Assembly (NCBI GenBank): GCA_037975125.1
Contig: CM075862.1
Span: 11,838,125 to 11,902,124 of the forward strand
DNA length: 64,000 nt
Direction of reading: 5' to 3'
Source of the DNA: Latrodectus hesperus
Lineage: Eukaryota > Arthropoda > Arachnida > Araneae > Theridiidae
A program made the position numbers and the translations under genes. Shown piece by piece: positions 53,118 to 64,000 of the stretch. The notes under the pieces were generated by a model, which was given only the letters and a program-made list of their open reading frames with translations, was not told the DNA's origin and did not search any database. Each line of letters begins with the position of its first letter. Within the stretch, counting starts at the first letter, position 1.

Positions 53118-53595
53118 GCACTCTGCAATGGATACGGGCCTACGTAGACATCTTCGGCAACGAGCAAGCTTATAACTTTGCAAAGGAAGCCCGAAACTCA
53201 CATCAACTCTGCAATAACTTAACCCTTACCGATGCAGATAGCCAGACGGAAACTCTTACCCCAACAAGATAAGAACTTAACTACAACCGTGTAATTTAAA
53301 CTACATCAGCCAGACTTTGCACTAAACACTATAAAGGAATGAAAATATCCTCGGATAGTCAAAGAAGCTCTACTACTTGTCTTCACTGTCCCGGCATCTA
53401 ACTTTGCCCAAATCATATCTTTAATTGTTCCTCTATGGTCTAGCTAAACTCTACAACATAAACCTAAATCTTGCTGACCACCAACAGCTTTACACACCAA
53501 AAATCTTGGACATAACCCAAGAAGTTTTGAGCGACTTCGGCTCATTCTAATTTTAATTCTAGTGCACGTCAGAAACAAGACAACAACAACTGCTT
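53118..53595 (+). mobile_element. Non-LTR retrotransposon fragment: RNase H end, C-terminal tail and 3' end
   Basis: From 53124 it reads LQWIRAYVDIFGNEQAYNFA and KEARNSHQLCNNLTLTDADS, which corresponds to the W-I-P-x-H-x-G-I-x-G-N-E-x-A-D-x-L-A-K block of RNase H (several key residues are mutated). Further on, ARLCTKHYKGMKISSDSQRS and a Cys-rich CLHCPG stretch follow, then LYNINLNLADHQQLYTPKIL. The end acaacaacaa at 53577-53586 is typical of such 3' termini. Stops interrupt it, so it is dead. Confidence 0.7.
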
Positions 53596-54390
53596 TTATT
53601 TTCCGATGTTCCCCTAGAATTGGCATCGAATATGAGCTTTCCATTTCGAAGAATGTGATCTTTTTTATTAATTTACGATAAGTCTCCAAATACACAATAA
53701 GGGTTTTCTTTGAATTTTACTGTTATATCATTTCAATATGTATCTCCAGTAACATTTTTGGTCGCAAACATGTCAGAGCTCCTTATTCTCTAATCCATTT
53801 TAACAGATTTTTCTGTAAGTTCTAAATTTGGCGTTTAGTTGCAGTGCCCATTTTTTAATCTTCTAGCTGTTGTACAGGGAATTTTTTTTTAAATTCTGGA
53901 TTCAATGACATGCCTGTGACACCTAATCCAGAAGTTTATAAGATCTTAAGCAATTACAATCGTTGGGATCTCATAACTGGCCACTGCCAATAATTTGAAT
54001 TTGATGGTTGATTTTATTGAGAATGAGAATTGAGTTTCATATTTTAGGGGCCCCCTAACAAAGCTTAGACATAACCCCGGAAATAATTAAGCCCATCCGA
54101 GAAAATAGTCTAACTTTAAAAGGTGGTATCTGAAAATATCTAAACCAAGAAACAAAGGATTCTTCTTATTATGATTACTAAGAAATAACCAAGAAATAAA
54201 ATTATTTCCAAATAATAGAAATAATTTATATATTCATATTTTTTTGAGATTTATTATCTAATATTTCTTCATGGAATATTTATAATCCAGTATACCAGCG
54301 CTATATGTTAAAAACCAGTAAATAATTCCAATTTTTTACATAAGAAATCATATGTTTTTCAATTAGACAATACTCCAATAAGAACAAATT
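53596..54390. other. Intergenic DNA, no gene seen
   Basis: Some GC-richer lines (ggggccccctaacaaagctt near 54050), no frame or repeat that I can support. Confidence 0.5.
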
Positions 54391-54660
54391 TACAATAGAC
54401 TCTCTATGACGAATTAGATAGTAAGACTTACGATAGAATCTACATGGGGAAATTGTAATAAGATTTTAGATAAGATCCCTGTGTTGTAAAAATTTACGTA
54501 CAAAATTTACGACAGTATATCTATGAAAAAACTTGTTAGTAAAATGTGTATCATAGAATCTCTATAACAAAATTAGATAGTACATTTTAAAACAAACTCT
54601 ATGACGAAATTGCATACTAAGATAGGATCACTATAATTAAAATGGTTGGATAGTATTGAA
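54391..54660. repeat. Degenerate tandem repeat, ~40-bp units
   Basis: About seven units, each opening with (t)ctctat.a.(g/a)aaatt..(a)tagta and closing with a(c/t)gatag.at: for example ctctatgacgaattagatag (54402), ctctataacaaaattagata (54561) and ctctatgacgaaattgcata (54597). The units are diverged and vary in length from 33 to 43 bp. Confidence 0.65.
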
Positions 54661-56576
54661 AAAATAATTATATATTTCGTTATATACAAAAAATGTTTAA
54701 TTACATATTAAACACTTTTCCCATAGTGAAATAAATTCCAGCATGTTTAATACTAACTTTTAATTAATTAGAAATAGCTAAATATTAGTGTTTTTAAAAT
54801 TATAGTTTAAAAAATTATTGAAACATTCACACACTAAGAAACTAACTAGGGCATACTTATTCATTCTACTTAAAAAAAATAAGCTTTTTCGATTTCAAAA
54901 ATGTGAGAGGAAAATAGAATTCAGTAATTATTTTCCCATTTACAAACTTTTCTAATAGCCTTTTATTTCACAATCCTTAAAAAGTATGTATATGTGAATG
55001 GTTAATGCTTATCGCTCAAAAAATGTATATACTCATTTAGTGTTTAAAAAACTCAGGAAATTTCACTATAAAAAAATTTTTTTATTGAAAATTCGATAAA
55101 GGAAAATTTCATCACAATTTTAACATCTCACCCTGTGACACCTAAAATCATTAAAATTTAACATTGAGCAAATTACAATAAAATTATTATTTATAATACT
55201 GTATCACATTTTTTAAGCAAAATTTTCTATTCACATCAAAATTAAACAAAAACAATGAAAAATTTATTTGTTTCTCAACAAAAGTGTATGAGGAAAGCAA
55301 AACACAGTGGCTACATAAAATGGATAATAAAATACAATTGATGAGAAGAGCTGACTATAATAATGTCTCTTTTAATTTAAAAAAAATGAATTCCGCATTG
55401 TTATTAATACTTTCTCAATGAAAAATATAAAAAGTCCATCAATAAAATCAACACTAACTAACATTAAAAGATTTAAACCTTTATTCCGATACAAATTATA
55501 TTATTTTTATTACAAAAAGATTTACACCCTTGACACATTAAAATGATCGAAGACATGAATTCTCACGTGTGAAAACGAGATAACAAAATATAGAACTTTT
55601 TTTGTACACCCGAAATTCTTAAAATAGCCAGTTCCCAATGAAAGCGAGTGCCGAACAATGACAAATTAGTTTTTGTAGTTTTGGAATTGTTTTGTTATCA
55701 CAAGGGGATTCACACGGTAATTAGGGAGGATGGAAAAAGGCCAAAAACCTTAACAAAAGTTGGCTTCCTAGTTGCCTTCCGATGGACGACTTTCACAAAC
55801 AGCTGTGACAAAAACAATCGATATTCAACAGCGACAGTCGCCAGAATACATATATTCGCATCTTAATCACTATCGAAGCTAATGGCGGGAAAAATGTTGA
55901 ACATTCGTTTCGGAAAATATGGATATTGTGTGTAATGTACTTGTAATATCATTAAGTTTTATCTTCAAAAATAATAAAATTGTTATTTTTAGAAATATGG
56001 TAATACGAAAGAAAATTTCATGTTATTAATTCATCAAGGAAAACATTTTTTCCTATTCGCAGAATACATTCGATGGAAACAACACACAAAAATTCATAAG
56101 TATTCGCATTTTAGAAAAGGAAAAACTTGATTTTTAAGTTTGATTCTAATATTCCATTTCAAAATTCAATCTTAAATCCTCATATGAAAAGATTATTACG
56201 GCTCGAAAATGTTAAAATATTTTCGAATCTCTTAAAAAATTCTTAAAAAAGAAATTCTTTCAAAAATTTATTAATAAAATTAAAGAAAACTCTTAAAACA
56301 ACTGGAAAAGTACAACTCAGAAACATTTTTAAGTAAATATTTTAAGTTTATTAAAATATTTTTAAATGTTAGAAGTAAGGCGAATTATTCAGAATATGAA
56401 GGAAAACATTCATAAAGAAGAAAAATAGAAGTAAATTTTAAAATCAGGAATAATCCAATATGTGTATACATATATATACTGAGAAAAAATTGGAATATTT
56501 ACATTCTCGATTGGAAAGAGGAATTTTCGGTTAAGAATACACAAATAACATTCCACATAATAAAATTGTTCATTTA
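54661..56576. other. Intergenic DNA, 1.9 kb, no gene recognised
   Basis: AT-rich. A 72-codon + frame at 55648-55866 lies in a GC-richer patch but has no motif. No repeat noticed. Confidence 0.55.
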
Positions 56577-57235
56577 AATCATAGGTTCCCAAAGTGGTCC
56601 AGGTGGACCCCCAGGGGTCTATAGGAGACCAGACGAGGGTCCACGTAGACTTGAAAAGAAAATAGGGGTTCACAAGCTGTAAGTAGGGGTCCACGAAAAA
56701 TTTTTTGGTTTTCATAATAAAGAACAAAAATTTCGAAGTTTTAGTGCCGTTATACCAACCTGTTAACAAAAAAGGAGCAGATTGAACATCACAGAATGGG
56801 GAGATTTGAGATTACTTCTTACAAAACTGAAGCCAAATATTGAGAATTTGCTGTCAATTCATCAAGTACATCCGTCTCATTAAAAATATTTTTTGTTTTT
56901 TGTTGTCGATTTACATTTCAGATCGACAATAACTATTTTTTACTGTCGAATTACATTTCAGAGTTCATTGTTGAATTTTTGTCAATTGTTGATAGTTTGT
57001 AATAATAAATGTTTATAATTTTTTGTATAACCACAAGTATTATTTTAATAAATAGGACACAAAAGAAAATTTGCTACTTTTTTTTCTTCTTAATACCCCC
57101 AATTTAGGGTATTTTTTAGGAGTTTTGGGAATACAGTAGACATGTAGCAGCAGGGGGTCTACCGAAAATAGTAAAACTTTGAAAGTGGTCCACGAGAAAA
57201 AAAATTTTGGGAACCCATGATTTAAACCATAACTT
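56570..57235 (+). mobile_element. Internally deleted hAT-type element with transposase remnant
   Basis: The ends are inverted: left tttaaatcataggttcccaa (56574) and, inverted from the right, tttaaatcatgggttcccaa (57226 downward), followed on both sides by gtggtcca/gtggacc words. CA.GGTTCCCAAA is a common hAT end. Inside, 56797-56880 reads WGDLRLLLTKLKPNIENLLS then IHQVHPSH and a stop, a motif I associate with the C-terminus of ZBED-type hAT transposases. Length about 655 bp. Confidence 0.7.
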
Positions 57236-57877
57236 AATATCAATAACATTCACTCATTTTATAAGCGCATGAATTAAACAATTATTTCCGATTTAGTTTA
57301 TAACAATCAGTTATAAAATATTAATAAACAGTTGGCTGCATGGTGGTGCTGTGCAACAAACTGTTCTAAATGAATCTTATCAGCAAGGCTTGTTCTGTCT
57401 GGTTTTAATTCTGATAGAATCTATATAATTTAAAGAAAATTTTTTAAAAGAAGTTTTCAAATCAAGCAGATGAAAAGTAGAAGTGAATGAGAGACTTTTC
57501 GAAATTGCCTGAGGCGTGAACAAAATAAGTATGAAGTAGATGGGACTACAGAATGGACAATTTGATTTAAAAAATTTCTATATTAACTGAAATATTTAAT
57601 TTTCATTACTGCTAATAAATTTTAATGAATTTTTAAAAAATGGAAAAATACTAATTAATAATATTAAATTTAAAAAAATTATATTCCTCATAATTGTATG
57701 CATATTTTGTTTGTAAATAAATATCGAGTGTTTGTAGAAATGATTTGGCTCTGTTCATGATATCATCTTAATCTTCTTTGTAAATTTGTGCAAATAAGTT
57801 TACGAATGAAAATTATGCAGTGTATAACAGTACATAAGTTATTATCATAACATGATATGTATATTAATGAGCATATA
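57236..57877. other. Intergenic DNA, no gene seen
   Basis: AT-rich, nothing recognised. Confidence 0.6.
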
Positions 57878-58290
57878 TTTAGTTTCATAAAAGTAACTTA
57901 TTCCAAAGCGTTCTAGAGAGCTAAATATAGATACAGATTAAAGAAATATATTATTGGAGTTATAATTTATATAATATACCCATAAAATTTCTAGTTTTAT
58001 TCTTCAAGAACAGTTAAATCCTCTAATCTTAATGAATCAAATGAAATGTGACAGAATTGTTTCATGCTATAATAACTTGAATATTGCAAATTAATTAGAA
58101 TATTTTTAGTTCCCTAAAAGCAACTTATTCCAAAGTACTCTAAGCGATGAATTTTAGAGTAAAACAAAGAAAAAACAGAGTTGTAAAAAAAATCTATATG
58201 TGTCCTAGTTTTATTCTTCAGTAAAAGATGTCAGGACGTGAAATCTACTCGTAATTGAATCAGATGAATGTAAATGATCACAATTATGCA
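57878..58290. repeat. Diverged tandem duplication, 227-bp unit
   Basis: tttagtttcataaaagtaac (57878) recurs as tttagttccctaaaagcaac (58105), both followed by ttattccaaag. ctagttttattcttca recurs in the same order in both units (57992 and about 58209), followed by gaatca.atgaa-type sequence. The copies are well diverged. Confidence 0.75.
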
Positions 58291-58860
58291 AAAAAACCAA
58301 TCGATTTGTATTATTATCGTTCCAAAAGTAAAAGATGTTTTAGTTAAAAAAAATATTGCGAGAGCAGACTTATTTTCCCCAAACTATGACCGCCATCGAC
58401 ATGAGTGTTAAAGCCTCATTATATTCCTCTTTTATCCATTAACATACAACGATTTCCTGTAACCCAGTAGTTCAAATAAAACGAAAGGTGGGGCATTTAG
58501 TCATCAATAATATTCTTTTCGAATTTTTCCTTGTTGATGAAAAAGTTTTTTTTTTCTTTCAACGACACATTGAAAGGAATATTTGGAGTTTAGTTAACAA
58601 GTGGCAAAAGGGCGTCACCAGGGGATGACGCATTTCTCTCCCCCAGACTGCCTTTATTCGCAGGGTGTTCCATTCAGTGGAATGTCCTAGAACTATTGCA
58701 GTGGATTTGTATTTCAAAAAGGGGCGTTCCCCTCACACGACAGGAAACGATTCGCTTTATCGTTTGCACTCTGTTATCTGTAGTCACAACATAAACTGCA
58801 AGGGTTTCATAGAAATATTCACCTGAAGTTCTGATGACTCTTGCAAAACCAGGGTCATTG
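58291..58860. other. Intergenic DNA with a GC-richer island at 58590-58860
   Basis: From about 58590 to 58860 the sequence is strikingly GC-richer than its surroundings (gggcgtcaccaggggatgac, then aaaggggcgttcccctcaca) with small dyads. No frame stays open. It could be a conserved non-coding element or a repeat fragment; I cannot tell. Confidence 0.45.
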
Positions 58861-61189
58861 AAAAGGATTGCTCAATAATAAAAATGAGCGATTATATATG
58901 AATATTTTCAGATTACCTTTACCTAATGAGCTCAGTAAGCAGCAGTCGCTGGAAACATTGAATCGCTCCAGGTATATCAAAACCACAGCAAAAAAATGAA
59001 AGCTTCAAAGCGAGATCGAGCCTCATATGGAATTTTAATACTTACGAACAATTAAAAGCCACAACGAATCACATGTTGAAGCGAATCTAATGAAAATATA
59101 CCAATCTAATGAACCTCATATAAGCACAAAGATAAAAGTGTAAAATTCTGTCGACCTGGTAAAGTGGCGTAAATTACACCAGATTAATACTAAACCGTTT
59201 GTCACCCAATGTATTGTTCTGCTGTGAATATTTAATGTAAAATAAAACTTTAAAAATATTGAAATTAATGTTTGAGAACGCATGATTATTTGTGATACAG
59301 TTTATTTACAAAAATGACTAAATATAAAAGTACGTTAAATTCATTATGTTTACTGCACGAAAAGCTATTTAAAAGAAAATTCTAAAAAGAATAATATTTT
59401 TTCTAGCTATTGAGCGTTGTAGATAATTTAATTTTTTATAATTGTCAAAAAATTGTATTGTTTGGCACCGCTTTTTTTAAAAAAATTATTTTAAGTTTAT
59501 TTTTGTTAGTGTATTAGCTTTTAATTGAATTTTTTTTTATCTTGTTTGAAAAACGGTAATAATTTTGTACTGGTTGAAACATTTTTCACATGTAGAATTT
59601 ATAAAAATGATATTCACTGATAAATAAGCATGATCTGATAAATAAGAATAAATAAGTAAGATGAATCAGCCTTCACTTTTCAACATTTAATGGTTTCGAA
59701 TTTACTTTAATGAGTAGATCCTGCTGAAATTATTATTAGCTTGCAAAAGATGACTAAACCAAATTAATTTAAAAATGGAATTTATCTGTTTTGTCTGTCA
59801 CTGATTATAGATCAAAATTTAAATATATTTTTTAAAAAATTGGGTAAAATATTTTTATTTTTGATATTGTGCTGCCAGGAAATAGTGTGGTTCGAAACGA
59901 ACTATAATTTTATACTTTCTAATTTTTTTTTATCCTATATCCCATTTTCATTATATCTGCTATTAGTTCATCAACAGTCCAATAAAATGAATTTAAATTA
60001 AGTGTTTGTAGCTGTGTCTTCATGAAACTTTAAAACAATAAGGCAAATCCTGAGGCGGATCCATGTCCTTGTAGCCAATAAAATGTAAATGCTTCTGTAA
60101 ATAATCATGTCCAGTAAACAAACGAAAGCAAGCAACTCTAGCATTTTTAAACGACTTGCATCAAAATATCTTAAATTTTATTTAAAAGAAGTGAACACTT
60201 GAAAATATAAAGATCTGAAATATTTTTTAATGCCGGAAAATTTAATAAGAAATTCAAATTATTCTAACTTTAAAAAAAGTATTTATTTTTTATTAACATT
60301 TAGAACTTTTTGCATAAAATGTCCTTACATTAAGGTAGAATTTTATCAGAATTTTTGGCATTATTACCCAGACAATGCGGATAAACTATGTTTAATTTTC
60401 TTTCAAATCGATGCTTTCTCAGCGAGATCAGCTGCATTCTTCTTAAACTTAATACATGTATCATGTAATTAGTCTCAGCTATCTGAAATTTACGATTAAT
60501 GCTAAGATTAAGGAAATATTAATTTTCTTTCATATTATTATAAGCACATGTTGGTTTCTATTTATTTTTTATTGGATGGATTGAAGAGCCAACTCGTTAT
60601 GTTTTTCATCAGCCAGCAAATATCAAAACCTCGATAAAAATAAATTACCGTATTTATCGAAAATTCTTGTTCAGTTTTAATAGCTCAAAAAGTTCATTAT
60701 GAAATGATGGCACAGATAAATATTCTGTTATAATCAATCAATTGACTCTAGTACACCTCATATAACCGGTCTAGTTATTGAGATTTAAAAGGCAAACATA
60801 TTAGATGCTGATTTCAGACATAGTAAGATGGGTAGATGGTGACATCCATTGTGTGGCAATTCGTTGTATAAAAAACTGTTAGTTTTCTATATAACGAACT
60901 GGCCACGACGATGGTTTAACGTTTTTCAAACTTCTTCTGAAATAAAAATTCTTTACAGGATTACCAGTAAAGTAGGTGCTTAAATGCTTATTAAGAATGT
61001 TTCTTTCAGAATTTACCAAAATATGGGTGATAGCAAACACGTCTGGGCATTCATTTCTACAGGGTGCGTCAAAAATTATAGAAATGAATCGGTTCGCAAT
61101 CCATATTTCCTGCTCAGACATATTTTTTAAAATCGAATCGGGGGAAGAGCCGACAGATACTATAGAGATACTACAGCTGTAAATTTCAT
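58861..61189. other. Intergenic DNA, 2.3 kb, no gene recognised
   Basis: AT-rich. A single mariner-like end, tacagggtgcgtcaaaaatt at 61058-61077, is present without a visible partner. Open frames of up to 80 codons have no motif. Confidence 0.5.
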
Positions 61190-61485
61190 TTGTTGTTACA
61201 CCAGAAAGCTTTCTTTTACCAACCCTCAGTTGGCATTTGCCAGTTAAGTGAAAGCAGCTGAGTCTTCATAATTTAGAAATAGGGATCCAGCAGAAGATAG
61301 ACTTGTTCTGCTACCCCCAGAGTTATTTCACTTAGACGACATTATTACCATGGCCTATTTAACGTGCCTCAGTCCTCTTTAAGTGAATACGAAGGATCTT
61401 CGGTTAAGTCGGGATTTGTACTCACTTAAATCGCGCGATAATGAGAACAACAATCTAATCAACCAGGCCACCATGGCTTAAAATT
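61190..61485. repeat. Suspected dispersed repeat, family unknown
   Basis: A block of balanced composition (ctgctacccccagagttatt, then aaggatcttcggttaagtcg, ending caaccaggccaccatggc) with sharp AT-rich borders. I have the impression of a known spider repeat but cannot name it, and there is only one copy here. Confidence 0.3.
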
Positions 61486-61539
61486 GTATTTGTTCAAACA
61501 CTATAATTTTTTTTTTCGTTCTCGACCGATAAATCTTCT

Positions 61540-61901
61540 TTTCTTCAGTGGCGCAACAGCCCAGGGTGGTCTCTGGCCTTCTCACTAAGATTTCTCCAGC
61601 CCTCTCTCTTTTTTTTAACCATGGTCTTCCAATTTGTTACTCTCAGAGTGGTGAAGTCTTTTTCAAGGCAGTCACCCCATCTGAAGTTGGGTCGACCCCT
61701 AGCTCCTGTTCCTGCAGGCCTAGCAAGAAATATTTTATGAGTTGTATGTTCACTGTTCATCCTGATAACATGGCCAGCCCATTTAATTCTTTGAATTTTA
61801 ACAAATTTTAAGACGTGTGGTTCTCTAAAGGCACGACAAAGCTTTAAATTTGAGCGTTTGTGCCACACGCCATTGACTTCTTTACCTACAAAAATGGCCA
61901 T
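61540..61901 (-). mobile_element. RTE-like LINE 3' end, third copy, longer open frame
   Basis: The minus strand keeps a 118-codon frame, 61901 to 61545. It includes VKIQRIKWAGHVIRMNSEHT, then RPAGTGARGRPNFRWGDCLE and VTNWKTMVKKKREGWRNLSE. R-x-K-W-A-G-H-V-x-R-M, G-x-x-G-R-P-x-x-R-W and W-R-x-L are the conserved blocks of the RTE C-terminus (family knowledge). It is a related but distinct family from the copies at 33112 and 49516, and less decayed. Confidence 0.78.
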
Positions 61902-63255
61902 CTAAATCCGTCGCTCCAAGATATCAATTCATTTTCATCTTTTTTGACCATTGTCCAGACTCGATAAGTAAATAACAGACTTTAAAAAAAACATGAAATG
62001 GTGTTGAAGCATCTATCAGGGACCAGATGGAAAGAACACACTACAATAATTGCTTATACTTGATTTACAGAGCGCATTTTATACAAATTTACTTTGACAC
62101 AGTTTTTAAAATATGGAATTTAAAAAAAATTCTGCAGACATTTTTTAATTCCATTCATTTGCTAGCTTTGGCGCTTATATTTTTGGTCATTTTTTAATTC
62201 CATTCAACTCTGAATTCTATTAATGCCAATCTAACAATGAGGATTTCCCATTTTTTAAACGTACATTCAAACTTTTTGTTCAGGCGATTTGGAGCAGCAA
62301 ATATTCAATAGATGAAGTGCACATTCATTGCGTATTTCAACTCTAATTTTTTAAAATTTACTATTTACAGTTTAATTATTAAAAAAAATCATAATTTTAT
62401 TAGCATTTTTAGAATTCCAATAGAATTTAAAATGCTTTAACATGCCTCAAAATTTTTAAAAAAGAAAAAATTGTATTTTTATAAATTAAAATGTTAGATC
62501 ATCTATATAATAGAGAAAGAGTAACATATGTTGTAAAATTTTATTCTTTAAATGAAAACATTAAAGTGAAAATAAGGAAAATGAGAAATTTCCTTGGAAA
62601 AAGAATAGGACCAGATTTTCTACAATTATGAACAGAATTTCATACGTAAGAGAAAAGGCAATGGGAATTAGTGTGATAAAATAAGACTAAAAGATACTGA
62701 ATTTCATAGATTAATGCATTTACAAAAAATGTTTTTCAGATCTATGAAATACAAAAAAGTTAAAGCATAAATGATTCATTCACTTTGAAAAGGTTTTATT
62801 CTCAAAAGCATCATTCATATAAATATGACAATATAAAAAGAAAAGAATTTAAAACTCGCCAAATTTAAACACCTTCTATAAATGCTCATTATATGTCTTT
62901 GGTAGACACAGGTTCAAAACATTATCTAACTCTTTCCATGCATTTTGAAGAAAGCAACTAATGTTCTTAATTTGTCCCCTGACACTGCCATAAAACTTTT
63001 GTTCGATTAGCGGTTCTTTTCCATATTCTCTTCTGAAAACTCATTGCACAATGAACTATCAGCTAATTCATAGATACAAAACCTTTTTTCTTGCTTTTCC
63101 CCATTTTCGAATGGTACTAACTTTGTATTGCCTTACTCGAATAAAAAAATAATTGAATTGTTCTGTCCCCAGGTACATACAATACTAACTTGCTGAATTT
63201 TTGGTTCTTTTCATAAATTTCTCATATATCTGCAAGTAATTCCTTTGGAAATAAA
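61902..63255. other. Intergenic AT-rich DNA, 1.35 kb, nothing recognised
   Basis: AT-rich sequence with no repeat or frame that I can support. Confidence 0.6.
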
Positions 63256-64000
63256 CTGCTGGCCAAGGTAAATGCAACACCCTAAAGGAAGCATGCAAAT
63301 AACTTGAAGTTTACAACATGCATTAGCGGAGGTGAGATATGCAAATGATTAGAATTTCAGGGCACACACACATCACGTGCGTCTGTGGCGCCACTTCAAA
63401 GCGCTATTTAAGACTTTGAGATTTCGACGATTTCATGTTTGGCAATTGTGTTTTTCTTGTGGTTTTTTTAATAAAAAAAGACATCAATTAGGCCTTGTAG
63501 AAAACAGCGATAATTTTTTGATCAAGTGTTCGAGAGTTCGACAGAGGAAGGATAGTGGCCTACCGAGATTAAGGTTTATCTGTCAGGGAAGTTGGTAGTC
63601 GTATTAAAGAAAACCAAACAATTGTAATGCGGATATGTGATCATTGGATGCAGGAGTGTACGACGTACTGACGTGTTCCATAGCCTCCACCTCCGTACTC
63701 TACTTCACGTGATGACAGGCAAATTGTGCGCATGGCAGTGATGAATTGCTTGGCCACATCACGAACCATGGCACAGCACATGCAGTCTGTAATGCTTCAT
63801 CCAATGTCTGCGCGTACCATTCGACTATGTTTACAGCAGAGTGGTCTGTCCGCAACACGTCCATTGCTTCGTCTACCCTTGACGTAGAACCACAGACGTC
63901 TCCGCCATCAATGGGGTGATGAGAGAAGGATGTGGACGGCAGAATATAATGAATTTGTCTTTACTGAAGATTCACGCTTCTGTCTGCTACACCACGATGG
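63256..64000 (+). mobile_element. Tc1-like transposon, 5' part, truncated by the window end
   Basis: Begins about ctgctggccaaggtaaatgc (63256), which resembles the inverted repeat of spider Tc1-like elements from memory. A transposase follows in decayed form. The right end, including the other inverted repeat, lies outside the window. Confidence 0.75.
63590..64000 (+). pseudogene. Tc1-like transposase, broken and partial
   Basis: The main readable frame from about 63711 gives DDRQIVRMAVMNCLATSRTM, then SARTIRLCLQQSGLSATRPL and LRLPLT, a stop at about 63888, then NHRRLRHQWGDERRMWTAEY and FVFTEDSRFCLLHHDG. D-x-S-R-F is the second catalytic-Asp block of Tc1 transposases and the preceding part is the bipartite DNA-binding region (family knowledge). 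The upstream half is frameshifted. The window ends before the last catalytic residue. Confidence 0.8.

Overview
The window looks like AT-rich arthropod nuclear DNA, most likely a chelicerate and probably a spider. The evidence is: a many-exon gene with small exons, canonical GT-AG introns and long AT-rich introns; a twitchin-type giant muscle protein; and Tc1/mariner, hAT, RTE-like and tRNA-derived SINE remnants of kinds I associate with spider genomes. The assignment to spiders is inference from memory, not a search result.

Region 1 (1-30,020, + strand) is the 3' third of one gene, a twitchin/projectin orthologue (Drosophila bt, C. elegans unc-22). I could join 32 coding exons from 440 to the stop at 28,685-28,687 with every splice phase agreeing. 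They encode 1,713 residues arranged Ig(partial)-Ig-Fn3-Fn3-Ig-Ig-Fn3-kinase-regulatory tail-Ig-Ig-Tyr/Ser-rich linker-Ig-Ig-Ig. The gene starts upstream of the window. A spliced 3' UTR probably runs to about 30,020. Two parts of the gene sit on frame-neutral exon sets that could be alternatively spliced: two micro-exons just before the kinase, and a two-exon Tyr/Ser/Pro-rich linker. The introns hold two SINEs, a decayed hAT transposase, (TA)n microsatellites and several short tandem duplications.

Region 2 (30,020-64,000) has no convincing host protein-coding gene. It is a graveyard of mobile elements and tandem repeats: three RTE-like LINE 3' ends (all on the minus strand), a LINE RNase H/3' end fragment (+), a TTAA-flanked piggyBac-like MITE, a mariner-type element with about 165-bp inverted repeats sitting inside a (TA)n tract, a 1.06-kb MITE with a clean 8-bp target duplication, a deleted hAT element, two SINEs, a degenerate array of about 240-bp units, a repeat of about 40-bp units, and a Tc1-like transposase cut off by the window end. 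A few GC-richer islands stand out. The one at 36.75-37.13 kb has a CRE, two CCAAT boxes and a TATA box in promoter-like order but no recognisable gene after it.

I found no CRISPR array, no prokaryotic-type system, no viral gene and no intact tRNA gene. The most interesting leads are the linker and micro-exon cassettes of twitchin, the 240-bp array, the promoter-like island and the structurally well-defined non-autonomous elements.
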